DNA from: Hymenobacter busanensis
GTDB taxonomy: Bacteria; Bacteroidota; Bacteroidia; Cytophagales; Hymenobacteraceae
Assembly (NCBI RefSeq): GCF_008727865.1
Contig: NZ_VTWU01000004.1
Location: 186,001-250,000, forward strand
Length of the DNA stretch: 64,000 bases
Direction: 5' to 3'
The notes below the pieces were generated by a model. It was given only the letters and a program-made list of their open reading frames with translations, did no database searches and had not been told where the DNA came from. Each line of letters opens with the position of its first letter. Within the stretch, counting starts at the first letter, position 1. Both the position numbers and the translations under genes were made by a program. Positions 9,271 through 18,133 of this stretch are shown one piece after another.

Positions 9271-10317
9271 CTACAGCGCCACCGTCAGGTGGCTGGCGTA
9301 GTGCTCGGGCTCGTCGTGAATGGCCAGCGTGTACTGCTCGGGGTAGAGCGCGTCGAGGCGCTTGCGGATGTTGTCGAGCCCGATGCCGGTGCTTTCTTCC
9401 TTGGGGCCGTGGCGCTTTTTGTTGCGGGTGCTGAACGAGAGCAGGTTTTGCTGAATGCCCAGCTCAATGCGCAGCGGCGAATCGGGTTCCTGCAGCTCGC
9501 CGTGCTTAAAGCAGTTTTCGACGAAGCTGGCCAGCACCAGCGGCGGGATGCGCAGGTCGGCGGGCGTGCCCTGCAGGTTGAACTCGACCTGCAACCGGCT
9601 GCCGAACCGAAGCTGGTTGAGGGCAATGTAGTTCTGCAGGTGCTGCACTTCCTCGGCCAGCAATACTTTGTCCTGCTCGTTTTCGCTCAGCGTGTGCCGC
9701 ATCATGTCGGAGAGCAGCAGAATTCCCTGCGCGGCTTCCTTGGAGTGGCGGTAGGTTTCGGCGTAGAGAAAGTTGAGGGCGTTGAAGAGGAAGTGCGGGT
9801 TGATCTGGCTGCGCAAAAACGCCAGCTTGGTTTGCAGCAATTCGGCCTCGGCCAAGCGTAGCTGCTCCTGCTGGAGGGTTTTCTGCCGCTCAGTCCGAAT
9901 AGCCCGTTGCGCGGCCCAGTAGCAAATGGCCAGCGTGATAAAGTAGAGGCTGCGGTACGATACCATGCCCAGGAAAATCCACGGGCCAAGGTAGGGGTAC
10001 ATAAGGCGCGGCAGAAACTTCGGCAGCAGGTACAAAACCAAGCCGAATCGCAGCGCGCCATACAAAACCAGCATACCGATGGTATAGAGCCAGAACTGCT
10101 TGAATCGTTTGGTGGCGTAGTACCGCGGCAGCAACCAGCTGCCCAGCCCATAAAACAGCGCCGCATAGAGGCAGAAAATCAGCACAGACTCCTGCCAGAC
10201 GAGGTACTTCAGCTGCCCCACCATGGCCAGCATCATGCATTCGTAGAGGAAATACACGGTCCAGAGTGCCAGATGAATGCCAATGGTCTTGAGGCGCGCA
10301 GCAGTCGGGGAGGGCAT
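9271..10317 (-). CDS. LytS/YehU-family sensor histidine kinase
   Basis: Membrane sensor kinase of about 348 residues. Four hydrophobic segments occupy the first 145 or so residues, then a short coiled coil (RTERQKTLQQEQLRLAEAELL) leads to the His_kinase domain with phospho-acceptor His175 in SQINPHFLFNALNF and a C-terminal ATPase domain with N-box SFVENCFKHG and the G-box STGIGLDNIRKRL. This arrangement is typical of the Bacteroidota LytS/AlgZ-type kinases that pair with a LytTR response regulator; no such regulator gene is next to it, so it appears orphaned within this window. The start at 10317 (MPSPTAARLKTIG) is favoured; 10398 is an in-frame alternative adding another hydrophobic stretch. 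Confidence 0.88.
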   Translation of the reverse strand: MPSPTAARLKTIGIHLALWTVYFLYECMMLAMVGQLKYLVWQESVLIFCLYAALFYGLGSWLLPRYYATKRFKQFWLYTIGMLVLYGALRFGLVLYLLPKFLPRLMYPYLGPWIFLGMVSYRSLYFITLAICYWAAQRAIRTERQKTLQQEQLRLAEAELLQTKLAFLRSQINPHFLFNALNFLYAETYRHSKEAAQGILLLSDMMRHTLSENEQDKVLLAEEVQHLQNYIALNQLRFGSRLQVEFNLQGTPADLRIPPLVLASFVENCFKHGELQEPDSPLRIELGIQQNLLSFSTRNKKRHGPKEESTGIGLDNIRKRLDALYPEQYTLAIHDEPEHYASHLTVAL

Positions 10318-10452
10318 AAGCAAGCAAATAGCGCTGCCCGAAAGCAGCAAGGAAATAGCAAATGAAGGCCGAAGCCGGTAGCCACAGTATTTCGGCAAGG
10401 CAAGGTAGGCCTTTGCCGTGGCTCAGCCAATGCAAACCGGCCAAAACCAGCC

Positions 10453-11478
10453 TCAGTGCGCTGATTCGGGCCGGGTGCTTGCGCGCTGAAAGCTGTAGTA
10501 GAGGTAAAACAGCGCCGGCAGAATAAACAAGCTGCCCACCAGCAGCGCCCAGCCCAGGGCCGCCGTGGTTTTGGCCGGCGCCAGCTCCCGCACCAACGAC
10601 AGCGCCGCGCCGTGCCGCAGCACCACAAACGCGGGGAAGTGCGCGTAGCCCACCGCCAGCAAAATCATGGTGGCCTGAAAGCCGGCCAGCACCCGCAGCA
10701 CAGCTGCCGAGCCGTCCGGCAGCAGCACCCACAGGGCTACCAACGAAGCCGTGGCCGCCGCAATGGCCGACAAGCCCACCGCGTTGCCAAACACCCAATT
10801 TGCCAGCGGAATGCCCTCCAGCTGCGCGGCCCCAAACACCAATGCCCCGCACAGCACCGCCGCCACCGTAGCCCGGCGGGTTTCGCGCACGAAGCGCCGC
10901 CGGTCGGCCGCGGAGTTGGCCTCGCCAATGGTGTACACCGAGGCCAGGTAGGCGCACAGGGCCACCGTAAACGCGCCCACCGCCAGCCCAAAGCCGTGCA
11001 GCCAGCTGCCCATGTAGGCCGCCCAGAAATCGGGCGCCTGCGGGTCGATGTAGCCGGCAATCAGGCTGGCGGCAATGACGCCGAGGAAAAACGGGGTGAG
11101 CAGGCTCGAATACCGAAACACGCGCCCGTACAGGACCTGCATCTGGTCGTGCACCGCGTCGTAGTTCCGAAACACGAAAGCCGTGCCCCGCGCAATAATG
11201 CCCATCAGCATCAGCAGCAGCGGAATGTGCAGGTAGGTAGACATGACGCTGTAGATGCGCGGAAAACCCACGAACAGGATGACCACCGCAATGATGAGCC
11301 ACATGTGGTTGGCCTCCCAAATCGGGCCGATGGCGTGGTACATGGTCTGCCGCAGCAGGCGCCGGTCTTTGCCGCGCGTGAACAGCTCCACAATACCGGC
11401 CCCAAAATCGGCGCCGCCCAGCAGCAGGTAGGCCAGAATAGCCAGGCAGAGGTAGGCAATGACAACGTAGGCCATCAT
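10453..11478 (-). CDS. cydB: Cytochrome bd ubiquinol oxidase subunit II
   Basis: Subunit II of the membrane quinol:oxygen oxidoreductase, 341 aa, with about eight membrane helices. Recognisable are the N-terminal LLGGADFGAGIVELF and HAIGPIWEANHMWLI regions, both characteristic of CydB. The gene starts 15 nt after the stop of cydA and is clearly in one operon with it. There is no cydX-like short frame directly downstream and no cydDC assembly transporter in the window. The complex supports respiration at low oxygen or under stress and does not pump protons. Confidence 0.95.
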   Translation of the reverse strand: MMAYVVIAYLCLAILAYLLLGGADFGAGIVELFTRGKDRRLLRQTMYHAIGPIWEANHMWLIIAVVILFVGFPRIYSVMSTYLHIPLLLMLMGIIARGTAFVFRNYDAVHDQMQVLYGRVFRYSSLLTPFFLGVIAASLIAGYIDPQAPDFWAAYMGSWLHGFGLAVGAFTVALCAYLASVYTIGEANSAADRRRFVRETRRATVAAVLCGALVFGAAQLEGIPLANWVFGNAVGLSAIAAATASLVALWVLLPDGSAAVLRVLAGFQATMILLAVGYAHFPAFVVLRHGAALSLVRELAPAKTTAALGWALLVGSLFILPALFYLYYSFQRASTRPESAH

Positions 11479-11493
11479 AACGGAAGGGCATGG

Positions 11494-12822
11494 TTAGGCA
11501 AGTGACACCTGCGGCGGCACATCGTAGAGCACCGGCACCATCTTGATCTGGCGGTAGAGCAGAAACACCACCACCACGCTCAGCGAGAGGTACACGGCCG
11601 TGAACAGGTAAAACGAGTAGACGACGCCCGGCATGGGCGTCACGGCGTCGGCGGTGCGCATCACCCCGTTGATAATCCAGGGCTGCCGGCCCACTTCGGT
11701 TACCGTCCAGCCGGCCTCCACGGCCAGAAAACCGGCGGGCGTGGCGGCCGCAAACAGCCGCAGCAGCCAGCGGCTGTGCAGCCACGCCCGCCGGCGCCAC
11801 CGCGCCCAAAAATACAGCAGCGCAATGCCCAGCATGAGCATACCCAGCCCCACCATCAGCTGAAAGGCAAGGTGCGGCACCAGCACCGGCGGCCGGTCTT
11901 CGGGCCGAATCCGGTCGAGGCCGGTGACTTCCTGGGCGAAGTTGCCGTGGGCCAGAAAGCTGAGCAGACCGGGAATTTTGACGGCATAATTCACCTGCCC
12001 GGCTTTTTCGTCGGGCAGGCCGCCGAGCACCAAGGCCGCGGCTTTTTCGGTGCGGAAGTGGGCTTCCATGGCGGCCAGCTTGGCGGGTTGCCGCCGGGCC
12101 ACGTCCTTGGCCGATACGTCGCCGCTGAGCGGCTGCAGCACGGCCGCCACCGCCCCAAAGGCCGCTGCAATGGCAAACGCCCGCTGGTGAAACGTCACGT
12201 TTTGGCGCTTGAGCAGCATGATGGCGTGCACGCCTGCCACGGCAAAACCGGTAGCGGCAAACGCAGCCACCGTCATGTGCAGGGCCTGCGAGGCCCAGGC
12301 GTCGTTGAACATGGCCTGAATAGGGTCGATGTTCAGGTACTGGCCGTTCACGTAGTCGAAGCCGGCGGGGCTGTTCATCCAGGCGTTGGCCGCCACCACC
12401 AATATGCCCGAGGCCAGCCCGCTCACGCCCACCACGACGCCCGTAAACCAGTGAAACCACGGGTGAAACCGGTCCCAGCCGTAGAGGAAAAAGCCGAGGG
12501 CAATGGCTTCGATGAAAAACGCGGTGCCTTCGAGCGAAAACGGCATGCCGAAGATGGGCCCCGCGTGCTCCATGAAACGCGGCCAGAGCAGGCCCAGCTC
12601 AAACGAGAGCATGGTGCCCGACACGGCCCCGGTGGCGAAGAAAATGGCCACGCCCTTGCTCCAGGCCTTGGTGACGTTGCGGTAGGTGGCGTTGCCGGTA
12701 CGCAGCCAGCGGTAGTGCGCCACGGCCATAAAAAACGGCATCACCATGCCAATGCACGAGTAGATGATGTGGAACCCGAGCGAGAGGGCCATTTGTGAGC
12801 GGGCGGCGAGAAAATCGTCCAT
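11494..12822 (-). CDS. cydA: Cytochrome bd ubiquinol oxidase subunit I
   Basis: Subunit I, 442 aa, which binds quinol and the haems. The start at 12822 (MDDFLAARSQMALSLGFH) is the conventional CydA N-terminus; a longer frame to 12894 is not like the family. Visible are His18 in LGFHIIYSC, a second histidine in SQALHMTVAAF, and GRQPWIINGVMRT, which contains the Met haem-ligand region. The loop between helices 6 and 7 is short, that is, the short Q-loop form also called CIO-type. The divergent region 12823-13044 (222 nt) separates it from a plus-strand gene and must contain its promoter; no clear TAnnTTTG box was found. Confidence 0.95.
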   Translation of the reverse strand: MDDFLAARSQMALSLGFHIIYSCIGMVMPFFMAVAHYRWLRTGNATYRNVTKAWSKGVAIFFATGAVSGTMLSFELGLLWPRFMEHAGPIFGMPFSLEGTAFFIEAIALGFFLYGWDRFHPWFHWFTGVVVGVSGLASGILVVAANAWMNSPAGFDYVNGQYLNIDPIQAMFNDAWASQALHMTVAAFAATGFAVAGVHAIMLLKRQNVTFHQRAFAIAAAFGAVAAVLQPLSGDVSAKDVARRQPAKLAAMEAHFRTEKAAALVLGGLPDEKAGQVNYAVKIPGLLSFLAHGNFAQEVTGLDRIRPEDRPPVLVPHLAFQLMVGLGMLMLGIALLYFWARWRRRAWLHSRWLLRLFAAATPAGFLAVEAGWTVTEVGRQPWIINGVMRTADAVTPMPGVVYSFYLFTAVYLSLSVVVVFLLYRQIKMVPVLYDVPPQVSLA

Positions 12823-13044
12823 GGCTGCGGAATGTGGCTGGACAACAGAAAGGCCCGACGAAACCGAACGGGCGGAGGCGACTGGAGCACCCATAGCCGG
12901 GCGTTCCTCTGCGCCTCAACAGCTGGTAGAGTGCGGTGCCGGCCTAAAGAAAGGGCATTTGCGGGGGAAATTGCTAACGGTCGGTCAATTGTTCAGCCGC
13001 CCGGTTGCGGGCCTCGCTTTCGGGCATATCTGCTTTCTTGTGCC

Positions 13045-13749
13045 ATGAACCTTTCCGCGCACTACGACCAGATGTGGCAGCGCAGCCGGCCACTTTTTGC
13101 CGCCAACACCCTCGCCCTCGACCCGCTGCTCGATGCGCCCGATGACTCCCGCCGGGGCCTCACGGTGGTGGCCCGTTTGGCGCCAGCCGTGGTAGCCCGC
13201 CTGCAGGCCTTCGCCGACGAGCTGCGCCAGCTAGAGCCGCAGCAGTATTACTATCCCGCCGCTGCTACGCACCTCACCGTGCTGTCCCTCGTTTCTTGCT
13301 ACCCCGGCTTTCAGCTCGGCCACGTCGAGCCCGCAGAGTACATGGCCCTGGTAGCCTGCGCTGTGCAAGCTGAGGCGCCTTTTGCAGTCGATTTCGTGGG
13401 CATCACCGCCTCGCCGGCTACGGTGCTGGTGCAGGGTTTTCCGCACGATGACACCCTGCGCCACCTGCGGCAGCAGCTGCGTACGGCGTTTCAGGCGTCG
13501 GCCTTGCAGCAGTCCATCGATTCGCGCTACACCTTGCAAACCGCGCACAGCACCGTGGTCCGGTTTCGGGCGCCGCTGCGCCAGCCCGCCCGGTTTCTGG
13601 AAGTGCTCGACCGATACCGTCCGCATGCATTCGGCACCACGGTAGTCGACCGGGTCGAACTGGTGTTTAACGACTGGTACCACCGCCCCGAGGCGGTGCA
13701 GGTGCTGCACACTTTCGCCCTGACGGGCAATACGGTAGCCTCGCAATAA
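13045..13749 (+). CDS. 2H phosphoesterase superfamily protein (2'-5' RNA ligase-like)
   Basis: Cytoplasmic protein of 234 aa. Two HxT/S motifs at the spacing of the 2H superfamily are visible: H76-L-T78 in ATHLTVLSLV and H168-S-T170 in QTAHSTVVRF. Each is flanked by hydrophobic strand residues, as in LigT, cyclic phosphodiesterases and the mammalian AKAP7 type. Members hydrolyse 2',3'-cyclic or 2'-5' phosphodiester bonds, but the substrate here is unknown. It is alone, divergent from cydAB, and 104 nt ahead of a secreted protein gene. The start at 13045 is the first ATG after a region without coding character. Confidence 0.75.
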   Translation: MNLSAHYDQMWQRSRPLFAANTLALDPLLDAPDDSRRGLTVVARLAPAVVARLQAFADELRQLEPQQYYYPAAATHLTVLSLVSCYPGFQLGHVEPAEYMALVACAVQAEAPFAVDFVGITASPATVLVQGFPHDDTLRHLRQQLRTAFQASALQQSIDSRYTLQTAHSTVVRFRAPLRQPARFLEVLDRYRPHAFGTTVVDRVELVFNDWYHRPEAVQVLHTFALTGNTVASQ

Positions 13750-13853
13750 AGCAGTTCAGAGCAGAGGAAAAACTGCCGCGGGCGCGTCGGAATTGCCCGT
13801 GCATAGATTATATTACCTACACCAAAACCGGGTTGCCTCAAACGTCACCACCC

Positions 13854-14621
13854 ATGAAAGCTGTTCGTTGGCTGATTCCCGTCGGGTGCTTGCTGCTGGG
13901 TTTGACTCAGGGCCTGCTGCTGCCGCTGGCGGCCGGTGCGCAAGGCACCTCCAGCCGGGCGCAGCTGTTTCGGGTAGGCGTGGTCGTGCTCAATTCCGGC
14001 GACACCCTTCGCGGGCCCGTGCAGCTCTTCCTCGACCGCGACGCGCTGGCCGTGACCATGCCCGACAGCACGGTGCGCACCGTGTCGGCGGTGGCGGTGC
14101 AGACGTTTGCCGTGCGCAGCCCCATACTGCCCCGTTCGGCCTACTATGCCCTCAGCCGAATGGGGAACGACCGCGCCCGGCGCCTGCGCGGCCCGCAGCG
14201 CTACCGCCAGTTTTTGGTGTACCGCTGGAACCACGACCGACCCACGTCGAACTTCACGTCGCCCGCATTCTTCGAGCGGCTCAACGGCGGCCCCGTGCTG
14301 CTGTTGCGTCGGCGGTACTTGGTTGAGCGCACCTCCAGCCGCACGCTCGACAATTACACAACCCCCGCCAACCGGCCCACCCGGCCCATGCAGGTGCTCA
14401 CCACCTACACCGACGTGAGCGACCGGTACTACCTGGCCACGCCCGCCGGGGCCATCGTGGCGCTGCGGCGGCCCAAGCGCGATTTGCTGGCCTACTTTCC
14501 CGCTCAGGCCCAGCAGCTGGAAGCGTTTGCCTCCCAGCACAAACTAAGTTTCGACACGGAAGAAGGCCTGGCCCGGCTGGTTGATTTTGCCAACCTGTTG
14601 AACGAGCCGTCGGTGCAATAA
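13854..14621 (+). CDS. Secreted or periplasmic hypothetical protein, 255 aa
   Basis: I recognise no known family. A signal peptide is clear (MKAVRWLIPVGCLLLGLTQG, cleavage after AAGAQG near residue 27), and the start at 13854 was chosen for it. After this the first 70 residues have strand-like sequence (VGVVVLNSGDTLRGPVQLFL), a form often seen in Cytophagales secreted proteins that begin with a GxIxLxxGDTLxG motif. Arg and Tyr are frequent in the middle. No membrane segment follows. It is followed by glpD after 129 nt. Confidence 0.75.
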   Translation: MKAVRWLIPVGCLLLGLTQGLLLPLAAGAQGTSSRAQLFRVGVVVLNSGDTLRGPVQLFLDRDALAVTMPDSTVRTVSAVAVQTFAVRSPILPRSAYYALSRMGNDRARRLRGPQRYRQFLVYRWNHDRPTSNFTSPAFFERLNGGPVLLLRRRYLVERTSSRTLDNYTTPANRPTRPMQVLTTYTDVSDRYYLATPAGAIVALRRPKRDLLAYFPAQAQQLEAFASQHKLSFDTEEGLARLVDFANLLNEPSVQ

Positions 14622-14750
14622 CGCGGGCCGAAAGGCGGCCCCGTCGCTGGGCGCTCGTATTTTGGGCCACCGCCTCGCGCGGCCGCTGTTCGCCGTGCAT
14701 TCTCCGTATTGGAAGCAAGCACCTAGCTGGCGGTAGTTGTGCCGTTTGTT

Positions 14751-16322
14751 ATGATGCCATTGCCCCGCGAAATCCAACTAGCCCGCCTGGCCGCCGAGCC
14801 CGAGTGGGACATAATTGTTATCGGCGGCGGGGCCACGGGCCTGGGGGCAGCGCTCGACAGCGCCAGCCGGGGCTACCGCACCCTGCTTGTGGAGCAGCAT
14901 GACTTTGCAAAGGGCACCTCCAGCCGCAGTACCAAGCTCGTGCACGGCGGCGTGCGCTACCTCGCCCAAGGGCAGATACGGTTGGTGCGCGAAGCCCTGC
15001 ACGAGCGGGAAGTGCTGCGGCAAAACGCTCCGCACCTCGTGCATTCCCAGGCTTTCGTCATTCCAGCTTACCGCTGGGGGGCGGTGCCGTTCTATACCCT
15101 CGGGCTGAAGCTCTACGACTTGTTGGCCGGCCGGCACAGCTTTGGCGCTTCGCAAGCGTTAAGCGCAGCCGAAACCCTCCAGCGCCTGCCAACCGTACGG
15201 CCCACTGGCCTGCGCGGCGGCGTGCTCTATCAGGACGGCCAGTTTGATGATGCCCGTCTGGCCATAAATCTTGCCCAAACCTGCATCGAGCAAGGCGCTA
15301 CGGTGCTGAACTATTGTGCGGTGCGCGGCCTGCTGAAAACACCGGCAGGCCGGGTATGCGGCGTGCAGGCCGAAGACGTAGAAACCGGGATGGTATATGA
15401 GGTGCGGGCCCGCGCCGTAATCAATGCCACCGGCATTTTTGTCGATGCCATCCGCCGCCTCGATGCCCCTGCAGCGGCCCCGCTTGTGCGCGCCAGCCAA
15501 GGCGTGCACCTGGTGCTCGACCGCGCTTTTCTGCCCGGCGCCGATGCGCTTATGATACCCCAAACCGAGGACGGCCGCGTGCTTTTTGCCGTGCCCTGGC
15601 ATAACCACGTGGTGCTGGGTACCACCGATACGCCCGTGGCGCACATAACCGCGGAGCCCCGCGCCCTGGAAGCCGAAATCGACTTTATCCTGGGTACGGC
15701 CGCGCAGTACCTTTTGCGCCCCCCGCAGCGCGCCGATGTGCGCAGCGTATTTGCCGGCCTTCGTCCGCTGGCCGCCCAATCGGGCAAGGCCGCGACCAAA
15801 GAGCTGTCAAGAGGCCATAAAATCGAGGTGTCGGCTGCGGGCCTCATCACCATCACCGGGGGCAAATGGACGACCTACCGCCGCATGGGCGAAGACGCAG
15901 TGGACCGAGCTGCCGCCGTGGGTGGCCTGCCTCACCAACCAAGCCCGACGGTCCGGCTGCCTATTCACGGCGCCCAAGCTGCTTCTGCGCAAGCAGGCAG
16001 CCACCTCGCCGTGTACGGCGCCGATGTAGCGGCGCTACTGGAACTCGTGGCTCAGCAACCTGCTCTGGGCGAACAGTTGCACCCGCGTCTGCCCTACCTC
16101 AAAGCCGAAGTGGTATGGGCTGCCCGATACGAGTTGGCCCGTACTGTGGAAGACGTGCTGGCCCGTCGCCTGCGGGCCTTGTTTCTCGATGCGCAAGCCG
16201 CATTGGAGATGGCGCCAGCCGTAGCTGCACTGCTAGCCCAAGAGCTACGGCGCGATGAGCAGTGGCAAAAAACGCAACTAGCCTCATTTGCCGAACAGGC
16301 CCGCGGATACCTCCTGATCTGA
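14751..16322 (+). CDS. glpD: FAD-dependent glycerol-3-phosphate dehydrogenase
   Basis: Peripheral membrane enzyme oxidising sn-glycerol 3-phosphate to dihydroxyacetone phosphate with electrons passing to quinone; 523 aa. The N-terminal dinucleotide-binding motif is IIVIGGGATGLGAALDSASR, followed by the GlpD signature GTSSRSTKLVHGGVRYL. Further family blocks are HNHVVLGTTDTP and ITGGKWTTYRRMGED. Start: a GTG at 14739 opens the frame, but two in-frame ATGs at 14751 and 14754 are closer to the family's N-terminus. No glpF or glpK is nearby. It is a single gene, with a possible hairpin CTGATC/GATCAG about 35 nt after the stop. Confidence 0.95.
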   Translation: MMPLPREIQLARLAAEPEWDIIVIGGGATGLGAALDSASRGYRTLLVEQHDFAKGTSSRSTKLVHGGVRYLAQGQIRLVREALHEREVLRQNAPHLVHSQAFVIPAYRWGAVPFYTLGLKLYDLLAGRHSFGASQALSAAETLQRLPTVRPTGLRGGVLYQDGQFDDARLAINLAQTCIEQGATVLNYCAVRGLLKTPAGRVCGVQAEDVETGMVYEVRARAVINATGIFVDAIRRLDAPAAAPLVRASQGVHLVLDRAFLPGADALMIPQTEDGRVLFAVPWHNHVVLGTTDTPVAHITAEPRALEAEIDFILGTAAQYLLRPPQRADVRSVFAGLRPLAAQSGKAATKELSRGHKIEVSAAGLITITGGKWTTYRRMGEDAVDRAAAVGGLPHQPSPTVRLPIHGAQAASAQAGSHLAVYGADVAALLELVAQQPALGEQLHPRLPYLKAEVVWAARYELARTVEDVLARRLRALFLDAQAALEMAPAVAALLAQELRRDEQWQKTQLASFAEQARGYLLI

Positions 16323-16406
16323 AGCACAGCACCGGCAGATAGGAATGCATGGCTCGGCTGATCAAGATCAGGAGCGCATCAGTCAATGTCGGAATTAAGG
16401 CATGCT

Positions 16407-16544
16407 ACTAGAAATCTAGTGCCCTTGTAAATTGGAAGGGGTGTAGTAGTAAAAAATATGTTTTTATTAGATGTGACCATAAATTTAATAGGGGTATGGC
16501 TGTATTGAGCCAAGTATTTTCGAAAATGACCTTATATTATAAGG
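16407..16544 (+). promoter_or_regulatory. AT-rich leader of amt with three short palindromes
   Basis: The 267-nt stretch between glpD and amt (16323-16589) is strikingly AT-rich compared with its neighbours. It holds three short inverted repeats: ACTAGA-AA-TCTAGT at 16407-16420, ATTTTCGAAAAT at 16516-16527, and CCTTATA-T-TATAAGG at 16530-16544. A TATTTTG sequence lies immediately downstream, roughly 40 nt before the ATG, and resembles a -7 box lacking one base. The palindromes could be operators for nitrogen control of amt; no regulator is known from this window. Confidence 0.45.
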
Positions 16545-16589
16545 GGTATTTTGATAATGTGCGTTTAGGTTATAGATTAGGCCCTTAAT

Positions 16590-17996
16590 ATGGCAACTCA
16601 AGCATTACCTCCGCCTGCGGTGCAGAAATCTTCTTCGCGGCTCTCTTACGGTCAGTTGGCTCTGGTCGGCTTGGTGGTAGCGAGCTTAGTAGCCGCCGCT
16701 GTGCCAGCCGTGCACCCAGCGGCGGCACCAGGCAGCCTCAACGGTGCCGATGTGGCCTGGATGCTTACTGCCACGGCCTTCGTGCTGATTATGACGCCGG
16801 GTTTGTCGTTTTTCTACGGCGGCATGGTGCGGCCCAAAAACGTCATCAGCACCATGCTGCAAAGCTTTGTAGCGTTGGGCGTTATCACACTGGTGTTCTA
16901 CTTCGTGGGCTTTTCCCTCGCCTACGGCGACTCCTGGCACGGTCTCATTGGCAACCCGTTCACCTACGCACTGTTGCGCGGGGTGGGCACCGCACCGCAC
17001 CCGCTGCTCTCGCCCACCATTCCCTTTATCCTTTACTTCGCCTTTCAGCTCAAGTTCGCCATCATCACCCCGGCCCTCATCACCGGCTCGTTTGCCGAGC
17101 GGGTGCGCTTCAAGGGGTATCTGGCTTTCATGGTGCTGTTCTGCCTGTTCATTTATTGCCCGCTGGCGCACTGGACGTGGCACCCCGAGGGCTTTCTGCG
17201 CCAATGGGGCGTGCTCGATTTTGCGGGCGGCACGGTGGTCCACATTTCGGCAGGCATTGCCGCGCTGGCTGGGGCCATGGTGCTGGGCCGCCGCTCGGCA
17301 CACGTGCGTGCTACTTCGTTTTCGACGCCTAACGTGCCCTACGTAATGCTGGGAACGGGCTTGTTGTGGTTTGGCTGGTTCGGCTTCAACGCCGGCTCCG
17401 CGTTAGGCGCCAATGAGCTGGCGGCCACATCGTTTGTGAATACCAACTTGGCTTCCGCGGCCGCCCTCATTGCCTGGCTTCTGGCCGAAATTGTGCGCGG
17501 CGGCAAACCCACGGCCGTGGGCGCCTGCACCGGCGCGGTAGTGGGGCTGGTGGCCATTACGCCCGCGGCCGGCTACGTGGCCTTTGGGCACAGCATTTTC
17601 ATTGGGGTGGTGGCCGCCCTCATCAGCCACGCCGCGGTGCATTGGCAAAACAACCGCACCACCATCGACGACACGCTGGATGTCTTTCCGTGCCACGGCC
17701 TCGGCGGCATAGTGGGTATGCTGCTCACCGGCGTATTTGCCGATAAAGTAGGCCTCATCCACGGCGACCCAACCGTGTTCGGCTACCACGTGCTGGGCCT
17801 GCTGATTGTGGTGAGCTACTCGTTTGGCGGCGCTTGGCTGCTGCTCAAGCTCACCGACCGCTTTTTCGCCCTGCGCGTGAAGCCCGCCGACGAAGACCGG
17901 GGACTTGACCTGAGCCAGCACGAAGAATCGACTTACCACGTCGACGAAGAATTTGAAACCACTTACCGGCACGCCATGCAGGCGCCGCGTCCGTGA
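16590..17996 (+). CDS. amt: Ammonium transporter Amt
   Basis: Inner-membrane ammonium channel, 468 aa, eleven or so membrane helices. The family signature is complete: DFAGGTVVHISAGIAALAGA, preceded by ITGSFAERVRFKGYL and followed by LLWFGWFGFNAGSALG. The pore histidines are in VVHISAG-proximal and HGLGGIVGMLLTGVF regions. N-terminal about 40 residues precede the first conserved helix and carry a hydrophobic segment ending VPAVHPAAA, which may be a cleaved signal as in other Amt proteins. No glnK/PII gene is adjacent, which is unusual for Amt but not rare in Bacteroidota. Its 3' end is followed by a bidirectional terminator. Confidence 0.95.
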   Translation: MATQALPPPAVQKSSSRLSYGQLALVGLVVASLVAAAVPAVHPAAAPGSLNGADVAWMLTATAFVLIMTPGLSFFYGGMVRPKNVISTMLQSFVALGVITLVFYFVGFSLAYGDSWHGLIGNPFTYALLRGVGTAPHPLLSPTIPFILYFAFQLKFAIITPALITGSFAERVRFKGYLAFMVLFCLFIYCPLAHWTWHPEGFLRQWGVLDFAGGTVVHISAGIAALAGAMVLGRRSAHVRATSFSTPNVPYVMLGTGLLWFGWFGFNAGSALGANELAATSFVNTNLASAAALIAWLLAEIVRGGKPTAVGACTGAVVGLVAITPAAGYVAFGHSIFIGVVAALISHAAVHWQNNRTTIDDTLDVFPCHGLGGIVGMLLTGVFADKVGLIHGDPTVFGYHVLGLLIVVSYSFGGAWLLLKLTDRFFALRVKPADEDRGLDLSQHEESTYHVDEEFETTYRHAMQAPRP

Positions 17997-18077
17997 ATGA
18001 TTTTGTCGCCGGCCGGGCTCTGCAATAGCCAGGGTCCGCCTACCCGACGACAGGGTGAGGGAAGATGGAGGGGAGAA

Positions 18078-18112
18078 AAAAAGCCACCAGCGGGGAAACT
18101 GGTGGCTTTTTT
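18078..18112. terminator. Bidirectional terminator between amt and the M64 peptidase gene
   Basis: Stem AAAAAGCCACCAG (18078-18090) pairs with CTGGTGGCTTTTT (from 18099) around an 8-nt loop, with an A-run on the left and a T-run on the right. It serves the converging genes on both sides. Confidence 0.85.
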
Positions 18113-18133
18113 ATTGTTGCGTTGGCGGCTGCG

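Noticed and set aside
9890-12460. 856-codon minus-strand open frame over cydAB
   Set aside because: Gly/Ala/Arg/His-rich shadow in another frame of cydB and cydA, both of which have complete family motifs.
14625-14641. Hairpin GGGCCG/CGGCCC after the 255-aa secreted protein gene
   Set aside because: Short stem without a T-tract, expected by chance in such GC-rich DNA.
16358-16371. glpD terminator CTGATC/GATCAG
   Set aside because: Only a 6-bp stem with a 2-nt loop and no T-tract; too weak to list.
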